From the NCBI GenBank assembly GCA_949752735.1, contig OX457053.1, positions 1,160,584-1,224,583 of the forward strand: a stretch of 64,000 bases of DNA. The letters are read 5' to 3'. The notes under the pieces are model-generated. The model was not told the origin of the DNA. It made no database searches and saw only the letters and a program-made list of their open reading frames with translations. The translations under genes were made by a program, and so were the position numbers. Each line of letters opens with the position of its first letter. Positions within the stretch are counted from its first letter, which is position 1. Positions 22,001 through 34,000 of this stretch are shown one piece after another. The DNA comes from Lumbricus terrestris (taxonomy: Eukaryota > Annelida > Clitellata > Crassiclitellata > Lumbricidae).

Positions 22001-25000
22001 CACCACCACGCGGGCGAGATGTACCCCTGGCTGGATTTCCTGCGCCTCGGTCATCCAAGCGGGCGCCTTAGACGTCAAATCTCCGTAAACCAATCTAACG
22101 GGAACCTCGGTTTGGCACTTGGGGGACACCACTACTTCCTCGGCTAGCATTACCCTACGGCACCACATTGAGCCATTGCCTCGGACAAGGGGTATGCGTC
22201 TGCGTCCCAAAAATAAGGCACCATTCCCGAAGCCTAGTCTACATCGGTGTTCCCGCAACCAGTCCATCCCTAGCATGGGTTCCGCAATCTGGTCTGATAC
22301 TAAAAATCCAGTGGGGACCTCAAATCCATTCCGTATCTTAAGTGGCAAACGGATCTCCCCTAGTACATTAATATTAGTGCCATTTGCAGCCATCAGAAAA
22401 CGAGAACAAGATTGCAGTGCTAACCCTTCCACAGTTGTAGCGGGGATCAGGCTGACTTCCGATCCGGTGTCGATCAAGCACGTCTGTTTGAGTCCATTGA
22501 CGGTTCCACGGATGTACACTGCGTTGCTGCTGGCTCGGTCCCGCAATCTGGAACGCGTCGTATGGTTCATGGCCACTGACGTCGGCGGCGTCGTCGCTTC
22601 TGTTCCGGTCTCCTCAGCGTCGTTCCGGCGGTTGGGAGGGCGTCTTGGCTGACGGCAGTTCCGGCTAATGTGACCGGGGCGGCCGCAGTTGTAGCAGGTC
22701 ACGCCCCGTCCATTTTGGCCTCGGTCGTCGGCGCTGCGCTTTCCGGGGCGACCATCATGCCCCAGATCGTTGTCGGTCGGAGCTCGGCCTCGTAGCTCCT
22801 GGAACTGTCGATCGAGACGTCTCTCCATCTCTATCTGCCAGCGTCGTTGCTCGTTACGCTGCGTCTCAAGGAACCGGTCGAGCGTGGACTGGACCTGGGC
22901 ACTCACGTCCATCTCCTGGGTGCTTCGGACGCGGTTGGAAGGCCTCCGTCGATCCTCTGTGTCGTTCGTCCGCTGATAAGCATCTAGACGAAGCGCCGTC
23001 CTGTAGGCCTCGTCCAAGTTCTTGGGTTCCCGTTCGCGTACTTTGAGCGACAGGTCCCTATCGCGCAGAGCCTCCAGGAAAGCGTCCTTGGCAAGAATCT
23101 CCGTAGTATCGTTGGATGGCACCGGGTATGCCAACACGACCAGACGACGAATATCGTGTAGTAGCTCGCTCAGGGTTTCCTCGGAACGTTGACGTCTGTA
23201 ATACAGTTGCGCGCGGAAACTTTCCGCCTGGCCCTCCGTTCCGTACCTTTGTCGAAGACGTTCGACCAACTCATCGTAGTCGACGTTCGGACGGGCTCCG
23301 AAGTCCCACAGCAGCTGCGTGGCAGCTTTCTTGAGACTGCACCGAAGGTAGTCGACTCGGTCGGCGGCCGTCCACTGGTTGTGCCGGGCGCAGACTTCGA
23401 ATTGAGTCAGGAACGACTCCAACGATCCCGTGCCGTCAAATTTCCCTGGTTTCATCGAAGGCGGTCGAGTCCACGGCCGTCCTCCGGTAGTCTCGCGTTC
23501 GTAGGACGTTTCTCCATGACTTACCCACGTCGGTCTTCGCGGTTCCTCCGTAAATCGACTTCGATCCGTCCGTGGCTCAGCCGTCGCGCTTCCGTCGGCT
23601 AATGGCGTCGAGACGTTCGGGCGTAGGTCGGCGAATCTTCCTGCAGGATAAGCGACCGTGACTTCTTCGTCTTCCTCCATCGTCGGTCAGTTGCGAATCT
23701 TGGTCGGAAATGTCCACCACCAGACCCCACTTGTTCGGTACCAGTGTGGCGGAAAAAGACCCGTAGCGGGAAGCCTCCCTCTCTGCAGACGTCCAAGCTT
23801 CCGTGTAACCAGGATAGCGGAAGTGGAAGGACGCGTGTCGTTTCAGGGGGGTGGAAACGTAAGTCCGCCTCCGGGGTATTTCGAAGGAAAGGTGGGGCAC
23901 TTCCGGTCGCTCCGCCCGTATAGAACACCACGACGTTCGAATGAAGACACGATATTTATTCTCACAACGACAAACTGTCACACGGTCGCTATATTGTCCG
24001 TCGGTCCACTACTCGTCCGCTGTACGTCATGGACTAACTGCCTCGCTGATTCGTCGACGACTACGTCACCACGTATGACTCTCTCGGACGGATTCGATGA
24101 CAAGATCGAAGACTCTCTGGATCACTCGAAGACTATCTCTGCGTACGGGCTCCGTCGATGACTGGCTATCACTAAAACACAGCCCCTTATATACACTACC
24201 CGGGGGTGGGCGTGGCCAAAGAACGCCTGAACGAAAAGGCAGGCTAGCCTTTAAAGAGGCAGGCCAGCCTTCTGAAAGAGGCAGGCTAGCCTTCAAAGAG
24301 GCAGGCTAGCCTTCTAAAAGAGGCAGGCTAGCCTTTAAAGAGGCAGGCCAGCCTTCTGAAAGAGGCAGGCTAGCCTTTAAAGAGGCAGGCTAGCCTTCTA
24401 AAAGAGGCAGGCCAGCCTTTAAAGAGGCAGGCTAGCCTTCTAAAAGAGGCAGGCCAGCCTTCTGAAAGAGGCAGGCTAGCCTTTAAAGAGGCAGGCCATC
24501 GCGCGGGAAACTAGAGGCACTAGAGGACCAAAAGGCAGCGGCCTCAAAAGAGGCAGGCTAGAGCGCGGGAACCATGAAGCACGTGCAGTTCAGAGTACGG
24601 AAGGCCTCGAAAAGAGGCAGGCTGGAGCGCGGGAAACGGACAACAGGAGAAGGCAGAAGAGGCGGGTCGCGCTAAAGAAAATGGGGAGGGTCCCTTCCCC
24701 AATTTCGCTACAATCCTCCGCCCTCCACGGTAAAAAATGTCCTCATTTTTTCGTTTACGCTCCCACGGGGACAGTCCAAGGTCTCGCAGTCCAACCTACG
24801 TCCACATAGTCGGTAACACATACAAGAACATCGGTCCCACACGGGACAACAAAAACGATCCTTAACTATGCGTTTAGTACAACAGGCAACGTTGCGCCTT
24901 AATTAATCACAATGTCCTTCAGTTCACGAAGAAATTATGCAATGTCCTTTGCGACATAATTACTCAATGTCTTTCACTTCGCAGCAGATTAAGCAATGTC

Positions 25001-28000
25001 TCTCAATTCACGACAACGTTACGCACTGTTCTTCAGTACGACAGCAATATGCAGTGTTCTTTAGTCCATGACAAAGTTACGCAGTGTCTTTCATTTCACG
25101 ACGACAATAGTTAATATCTTTAAGGCACAAAACACGACCCACCAAGGCCAACTACTTCTTAACTAGTCCAGTCCTAAACGAAAGACTGTAACACAACACG
25201 ATTCGTCTCATACAAGACAACACTTAAGCCGAAAGCGGCAACACTAACTAGTCAGCAATTAAGCTCACAGAAACTCGTTCCACCGGAACAACAATTGAAC
25301 AGAACACTCTCAAACAACGAAGTTAACCGTTTCTAACCTCGGAACCGTTCAAGCGTCTTCACTGGAAAGGGAAATGGCGTCGGGGCTGCGTTGGCCCGGC
25401 GGAAAAGGGGAATCATCCGACTCCGACGGCACGTAGTCGGGGTCATTGGGGTCGTCGTTTCCCGATGAGGAGGAGGGTTCGCTGGTCAGATCGACGACGG
25501 GTTCTTCATCGTCCATCGGAGGATCCATCGGGTCGAAGATCGGGTTGCTGATCAAATCATAGTAGAGCCACCTCTCGTCAACGTCCGGTGCGGGGGGAGG
25601 AGGAGGCGGAGTGCAGGGGCGCACCATTGCGACCCCGCGCGGGCGCACGGTCCCGATGCGTCCAGTTTGGAAAGCGATCTCCGCGACAGAAGCCGGAAAT
25701 TGAGGGTAGGTCAGCCGTACGCGGGTCAGAAATTGTCCCAGATCGAGAAACAACCCCGGGCTGTCGGCCATGCGATAAACCGCACGCACTTCCGCTTCGG
25801 TGGGCGCTGCAGCCAACGGTTCAGCAGGGGGCGCCAAGACTTCCCCGTCGTCGGGAGGTCGGATGGCGTCGACCAGAGCCAGCAGGGCTTCCGCTTCCGG
25901 TCCGGGCGATAGCAGAGACGGGGACGCCGGCGGGTCGCCTTCCGTCAACGCCTGCGTTCCGATCACTCCCGTTCCTCCGGTGCAGCAACGTCAATCGGCA
26001 TCAAGTAGTCCAGCAGGTCGTCCAACTCCGGTCCTTCCATCAACTCTTCCAGCACGACCCCTTCCGGGAGGAAGTCCATAGCTTCGGTCGACCCGGTCGC
26101 TTCCACGGTAGTGAGTGCCTCCGTCGAGGTCGACGGCGATTCGCTTACTTGGATCCGTCGCACGCAAGCTTTCTTCCGTCAGCTGCGTCCGTGCGTCTTT
26201 CGCTCGTGGCGTAGCAAAGATTGCCATCCGTAATCTCCGGAGTAACACGCCGAGCACAGGGAACAACGAAACAGTGGTGCCTCGGCCATGTTCATCCGAC
26301 GAAAGAGGCTGATGTGGGGTCGGCGACAGAATTTACCTCGGCAGGCTAGGTGGATCGCTCGCCTCCCTCCGCCAATCCAGTCGATCGTCTCAGCAGGTGA
26401 CGTTGCCCGGTCGCGCTCATCGAGCGATCGATAGATCGCCCCGCCCTCTTGCACAGACGGGCAATATAGGCGCGAAGGCACGCACCCTCTCATTCTCTCG
26501 GATTGCTGCTGTTGGCTCCACCCCCAAGGACATGGACCCTCATACACAACCTCTGACGTCACCCATGGCTCCAAATAGGGCGGTACCTCTAACAGTCGCC
26601 TAGAATTTGGGCTAATTTTAGTCCTACGTTTAGTTTGCGTGAACCTATTGACCTTAAACGCTCTGCGTTGCACCAATAACCGGGTCTGCGCTGCTTCCGC
26701 TGTCCGTCCGTACTCAACGCTTAACCTATGGTCGCTGCAACCGGTCCCGGACATACCCTCGCTAACAGCGGGTTCCTCTACCCCATCGCTTAACATGGCG
26801 TCTAGTGCATTACCCATTACCTCCCTATGGAGTACGGGGTGGCGTCTCAAGGGCTGCCTCACAGGGCGCGTTTCACCTGTTTCTATCCTGTGGGTCGTAA
26901 TCGACGTCCTACCCAAATCTCTGTCGTTAAGCGAAAACACATCTTGGTACTCCTGCAGTAACTGGTCTAGTCGTCGGCGGATCTCGAAGGGAACCTCTTC
27001 CGGCAAATCCTTCGTCAACGTGTCTCTCCACACGGTCTCATCGCCTAACGCTTCGTTCCGCTTCGGTTCCGTTCCCTGTTCAACTTCCACGGGGTGTAAC
27101 CCGCCTAGGAACCGGTCCTTAGCTATTCTCACTGGTTCCTCATTTAGATTTACCAACCTCACCGTAACATCTGCGCGGTCTTCCACCACCACGCGGGCGA
27201 GATGTACCCCTGGCTGGATTTCCTGCGCCTCGGTCATCCAAGCGGGCGCCTTAGACGTCAAATCTCCGTAAACCAATCTAACGGGAACCTCGGTTTGGCA
27301 CTTGGGGGACACCACTACTTCCTCGGCTAGCATTACCCTACGGCACCACATTGAGCCATTGCCTCGGACAAGGGGTATGCGTCTGCGTCCCAAAAATAAG
27401 GCACCATTCCCGAAGCCTAGTCTACATCGGTGTTCCCGCAACCAGTCCATCCCTAGCATGGGTTCCGCAATCTGGTCTGATACTAAAAATCCAGTGGGGA
27501 CCTCAAATCCATTCCGTATCTTAAGTGGCAAACGGATCTCCCCTAGTACATTAATATTAGTGCCATTTGCAGCCATCAGAAAACGAGAACAAGATTGCAG
27601 TGCTAACCCTTCCACAGTTGTAGCGGGGATCAGGCTGACTTCCGATCCGGTGTCGATCAAGCACGTCTGTTTGAGTCCATTGACGGTTCCACGGATGTAC
27701 ACTGCGTTGCTGCTGGCTCGGTCCCGCAATCTGGAACGCGTCGTATGGTTCATGGCCACTGACGTCGGCGGCGTCGTCGCTTCTGTTCCGGTCTCCTCAG
27801 CGTCGTTCCGGCGGTTGGGAGGGCGTCTTGGCTGACGGCAGTTCCGGCTAATGTGACCGGGGCGGCCGCAGTTGTAGCAGGTCACGCCCCGTCCATTTTG
27901 GCCTCGGTCGTCGGCGCTGCGCTTTCCGGGGCGACCATCATGCCCCAGATCGTTGTCGGTCGGAGCTCGGCCTCGTAGCTCCTGGAACTGTCGATCGAGA

Positions 28001-31000
28001 CGTCTCTCCATCTCTATCTGCCAGCGTCGTTGCTCGTTACGCTGCGTCTCAAGGAACCGGTCGAGCGTGGACTGGACCTGGGCACTCACGTCCATCTCCT
28101 GGGTGCTTCGGACGCGGTTGGAAGGCCTCCGTCGATCCTCTGTGTCGTTCGTCCGCTGATAAGCATCTAGACGAAGCGCCGTCCTGTAGGCCTCGTCCAA
28201 GTTCTTGGGTTCCCGTTCGCGTACTTTGAGCGACAGGTCCCTATCGCGCAGAGCCTCCAGGAAAGCGTCCTTGGCAAGAATCTCCGTAGTATCGTTGGAT
28301 GGCACCGGGTATGCCAACACGACCAGACGACGAATATCGTGTAGTAGCTCGCTCAGGGTTTCCTCGGAACGTTGACGTCTGTAATACAGTTGCGCGCGGA
28401 AACTTTCCGCCTGGCCCTCCGTTCCGTACCTTTGTCGAAGACGTTCGACCAACTCATCGTAGTCGACGTTCGGACGGGCTCCGAAGTCCCACAGCAGCTG
28501 CGTGGCAGCTTTCTTGAGACTGCACCGAAGGTAGTCGACTCGGTCGGCGGCCGTCCACTGGTTGTGCCGGGCGCAGACTTCGAATTGAGTCAGGAACGAC
28601 TCCAACGATCCCGTGCCGTCAAATTTCCCTGGTTTCATCGAAGGCGGTCGAGTCCACGGCCGTCCTCCGGTAGTCTCGCGTTCGTAGGACGTTTCTCCAT
28701 GACTTACCCACGTCGGTCTTCGCGGTTCCTCCGTAAATCGACTTCGATCCGTCCGTGGCTCAGCCGTCGCGCTTCCGTCGGCTAATGGCGTCGAGACGTT
28801 CGGGCGTAGGTCGGCGAATCTTCCTGCAGGATAAGCGACCGTGACTTCTTCGTCTTCCTCCATCGTCGGTCAGTTGCGAATCTTGGTCGGAAATGTCCAC
28901 CACCAGACCCCACTTGTTCGGTACCAGTGTGGCGGAAAAAGACCCGTAGCGGGAAGCCTCCCTCTCTGCAGACGTCCAAGCTTCCGTGTAACCAGGATAG
29001 CGGAAGTGGAAGGACGCGTGTCGTTTCAGGGGGGTGGAAACGTAAGTCCGCCTCCGGGGTATTTCGAAGGAAAGGTGGGGCACTTCCGGTCGCTCCGCCC
29101 GTAGAGAACACCACGACGTTCGAATGAAGACACGATATTTATTCTCACAACGACAAACTGTCACACGGTCGCTATATCGTCCGTCGGTCCACTACTCGTC
29201 CGCTGTACGTCATGGACTAACTGCCTCGCTGATTCGTCGACGACTACGTCACCACGTATGACTCTCTCGGACGGATTCGATGACAAGATCGAAGACTCTC
29301 TGGATCACTCGAAGACTATCTCTGCGTACGGGCTCCGTCGATGACTGGCTATCACTAAAACACAGCCCCTTATATACACTACCCGGGGGTGGGCGTGGCC
29401 AAAGAACGCGGGAACGAAAAGGCAGGCTAGCCTTTAAAGAGGCAGGCCAGCCTTCTGAAAGAGGCAGGCTAGCCTTCAAAGAGGCAGGCTAGCCTTCTAA
29501 AAGAGGCAGGCTAGCCTTTAAAGAGGCAGGCCAGCCTTCTGAAAGAGGCAGGCTAGCCTTTAAAGAGGCAGGCTAGCCTTCTAAAAGAGGCAGGCCAGCC
29601 TTTAAAGAGGCAGGCTAGCCTTCTAAAAGAGGCAGGCCAGCCTTCTGAAAGAGGCAGGCTAGCCTTTAAAGAGGCAGGCCATCGCGCGGGAAACTAGAGG
29701 CACTAGAGGACCAAAAGGCAGCGGCCTCAAAAGAGGCAGGCTAGAGCGCGGGAACCATGAAGCACGTGCAGTTCAGAGTACGGAAGGCCTCGAAAAGAGG
29801 CAGGCTGGAGCGCGGGAAACGGACAACAGGAGAAGGCAGAAGAGGCGGGTCGCGCTAAAGAAAATGGGGAGGGTCCCTTCCCCAATTTCGCTACAGTATT
29901 TACAATGAAAATGACTTTTCAGATGGTGAAATAAAACACATGATGAATCAGCCAAAAAGGACCAAGCAGAAAAGTAGTTTCAAGCAGGAAATGAAATTGA
30001 AAGAAGCTAATGTCAGGGAGGTAGCGAATTGATTTTTTTTAGAAATTATAGAATGTAGGATTACTATGTCATGTACAATAACTTCTTTCTTTAGCGAATG
30101 CAGTTCGCACCAAGTCATGCCGTAGCGGCAGGCCCCTCGACAAGGTGTAGCGCCGGGAGGCCGCCCGGGAAACGAAGAAGACAGCACTCGTTCACAATGT
30201 GCGCCATCGTCTGTCTTTCCCCACAGCAGCACAGCGGGTCATCGGCTTGCCCCCATCTCACCAGGTTCACCGCACAGCGACCCTGGTCCGCGCGGAAGCG
30301 ATTTAGAGTCTTCCACAGGTGACGAGGCAGGTCAACTCCCGGAGGCCAGACAGATGGCACGGCCACGAGCGAATGGTTCACCACTTGTACAATAACCATG
30401 ACTCTGCTTAGAAATTGCTCTTAATTGACACCTTGCCGTATGAAAACTACTATTGTCATAGAAATTGCTCTTAATTGACACCTTGTCGCATGAAAACTAT
30501 TATTGTATATTTTCAGTTAGCAATTAGACTGTTTTTATCTGAAGAACCTGTTTGACATAGGACTCTCTCTTCATCACTGCAGTTAACTTGTCTCCACTTG
30601 AAGCTGACAGCATCAACCACCATGCAGTTGTTGAAGAGCCTGGCACCTTCACGATCAGCCCAGTTGCTGAATCGTACGTCTGCGTATTCATCTGCAACAA
30701 GAATGGTATATATTCTGCCTATATCTCATATAAAAAATCATACAAATCAGTTTATTCACTGGCAGCAAAACACATTAATTTTTAATAGCCATGCATGTAA
30801 CGTGCTGCATCACGCCAGCAAGAGTGAATGCATGAAAGAATAGGCCTATACAAATACAGCACGTCGACTCAAACTACAAAATTAATTAGGTTGCATTGTG
30901 TCTCAGTCACCAATGAGCCAGTATAATAATTATGAATTCTGGCGGATGGTCTTGATATGCTGATTAATTAATCTTTTTGACATGTAGACCCTTCTGAACA

Positions 31001-34000
31001 CAATGACTTTCTGTCATCAAGAAGTAAAATCATTCTGGAAATAAATGACATGCATGGTTATTATTATTAATGAAGTCTTTCCTAACACTCTGTGAAGGCA
31101 TGCTACTCAGGATCGTGCTCGGCCCAATCCTGTCTGAAAAAGTTTTGATAGAAACACAATAGATAGACCTCACGGTACTATAATATTGATGGGCTATGCA
31201 CAATGTTATCAACCTTAACCATTGTGCCTAGTCTATATGAACATGAACAATGATTATTGAGCATATAGGAGACCTAAAATACATGGCATACTCTGTATGT
31301 TCCATGTCCACCATTTCCTCTGCAGTCCAATCCAAATCTGAGCGTAGTCTTTGAGTTCTGCAAAGACTTCAGTGAATTTCTGTAGATCTTCGTTGGTTCT
31401 GATGACAGGAAGATCACCTCCACGTTCAAGACAATTGTTTCTGGCATCAGACACATTACGCAATTCTTTGCTGATCAATACGAGACATCCAGCGCTCAGC
31501 TTAACCACACCATCTGACTCACATCGAGGACCTGAGGTAAAGAAGAAAGTTACAACAACTATATAATTATAGCCTACATGACACTAGTAGTTGGCTAATT
31601 TCACATTTATAAAGTAATGCACTGTATTGTATTGTATTGCATTTAAGCATTTGTAAAGCGACTCTAGTAGGGTGAACCGTTCAGAAGCGCTCCAAGTGCT
31701 CACGGCTCCACAAAAAGCAGGTATTGAGAAGAGAGCAGGCCTAGGAAGAAGATAGACTACTAGACAGAACTGTAGAACGGACGGTAGGTGAAAGCACATT
31801 CCAAAGTAAAGAACCAATTGAGGTAAATGATTGAGACTGAGCCATAATGTGTTTATCAATGCTAACCAGCTCAGGAGTAGGCTATCTTGATTTATCACCT
31901 AGGTGGATAAAAGCAAGGAAAACTCAAGTCTTTAACTTCATATTTAAGTTATAGGCCTAATCTCAGTGAATCTTGGAAAACACGATGGGCGTGAAACCGT
32001 CAGATCCTGTCAATAATCAATATCCAACTGGAAAGCAGGAACAAAATTTGAAGGGTTATGTAGGCCTAAAAGACCCTAAATCACGAAAGAATCGTCTTCA
32101 AAAGATAGGGTGCAGTGACCTATTGATCGGCAAGACTAGTGTACAAGATTTTTTACTTCATATAAAAATGTTATAAATCTAATCAGCGGAAAGAAAAAAT
32201 TCTGCATGCATGTGAAATTGTACCATAGTTTCAGACACAGCTGCATAAAAATTATTCACTATTCGTTCATTTAAAAAAGAATATTTTTTATAGTTCCACA
32301 ACTTCTCATGATTGAAACTTACCATGGCCCAGTGTACATGCTGACAGTTTTTATTCCAATCACAGGCTTCACAGTCTAAAACTCTAAATGAAGTGTCAAT
32401 GCTGATAGATTTCAAACTATTCAACTGTATGTAACATTATAGGCTAAGGCTAATACATGAGTCAAATAAAATGAAGGAAAACTGAATCAATGCTGTAACT
32501 CTAATTTACTGGAGTAGGCTATACAACTTTAAGAACTTAAAGATAGTTTGAAACTAACCAAAATGTTGGCAGACGTAGTTCTTGGCGTAGATAGGATACT
32601 GCTCCAAATATGTCAGATCTTTTCTAACAACGGCTTGACTATCAGCCGCATGGCGCTTCACGACAACTAAAAAGAACAACAAGCAATAATATTACCACAC
32701 TTAGATCGGTACAAGGGGACCTTAAATGGCATATGGCACTCGTTTAAATGGGCAACGGTGGTGAGCAGGATCTCTGCTGATAAATTCATTGAAAAATGAG
32801 CCGACTTGCACCAGTGGCGGCGCCAGGATTTCAGTTTCGGAGGGGCTGAAGCCCGCGGAAAAATTTTCCATTTTCGCCGCCAAAAAAATCTCATGAAAAT
32901 TTTCCATTTTCGCCGCCAAAATTTCTGACGACCTTTTTTTTTTTTTTTTTTTTTTTTTAGTCATCGACCAAAATCTCATGAAAATTTTCCATTTTCGCCG
33001 CCAAAATTTCTGACGACCTTTTTTTTTTTTTTTTTTTTAGTCATCGACCAAAAATCGTGGATTTTCTATGTAAAATAATTAAAATGGACATTTTTTTAGG
33101 GGGGGCTTAGCCTCCTGTAGGGGGCTTAGCCCCCCAGCCCCCCTAGCGCCGCCACTGACTTGCACTGCCCTGCAGCCATGCATTCATTAGCCTACAGGGA
33201 AATGCATTATAATTAAATTTACATTATACATTTTAGACTACTAAAGAAAGATTGAAAGTTAAATGTGCTATTTCTGTTTACATTATCCTCAAAGAAGACC
33301 TTGACCAGCCTAGTTTCAGGTTGTCATAAAGGTTTGCTATAACAGGTGGCAAAGACCACTTTCTAACCCGTCCTACCAGTGGTGTAGTGGGGCGGGGACG
33401 CGGGGGGACGCCGTCCCCCCACTTTTTGCAAAATTCTTGCAAGACTGCACTTTTTGCTACAGTTTCTACTTCAATTTTCCAGGCGTCCCCCCACTTCAAT
33501 TTCCAGGCGTCCCCCCACTTCATTTTTTAGGACTACACCACTGCGTCCTACCAACCATATCGTGCATTACTTTTAGTCTCTACTCAGACGTCACAATTAC
33601 AAATGAATACAGTAGGCCTACATAATCCTGCTTTCTTCATTTTGAGGCAACGCTTTCATAAACTCTGAATCCTACGTTTCTTTATCTTGTCACTAACCCC
33701 TGAAACAAAATTTTCACCTGATCCCTGCAATCAATTACCATTATTACCTGACCCATTGTAGTTTTGTCCATCGATCCATCTCCATCCTTTGTCTTCGATT
33801 CGCCTTCCAGATGTCCAGAATCTATAATCAACTTTCTGTGACTCCAGATACCTTTCTAGCAAGCCAGCAATCACCTTGCTTGGCAAATCGGGCAGAGTGG
33901 CTCCATTATCCTTGCATTCTGCTAACGCCTCTTCCCAGCTGAAGAGAGACGATGCATTCGGTGAAAAGTAACAAAGAACTTTCTCCTCAACTATGAAACA

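Larger units (their letters stand above)
18562..29895 (-). mobile_element. Tandem LTR-retrotransposon array: LTR-internal-LTR-internal-LTR (Ty3/gypsy-like, gag-pro only)
   Basis: Three 968-bp LTRs (18562-19529, 23745-24712, 28928-29895) alternate with two 4215-bp internal regions (19530-23744, 24713-28927); the period is 5183 bp. The whole array is flanked by one GTAT duplication (18558-18561 and 29896-29899). This fits one insertion followed by LTR-LTR unequal exchange. The internal regions look nearly identical, so the amplification is recent. It is oriented minus, the same as receptor gene 2, inside the intron between the CTLD2 and stalk exons. On the minus strand a TGG-starting primer-binding site follows each upstream LTR, and a GTGGAGGGCGGAGGAT polypurine tract precedes each downstream LTR. 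Confidence 0.93.

Noticed and set aside
20405..23602. Plus-strand ORFs up to 210 aa (also 25588-28785)
   Set aside because: Antisense shadows of the GC-rich gag-pro and acidic ORFs of the LTR element; they start and stop in step with the sense frame.
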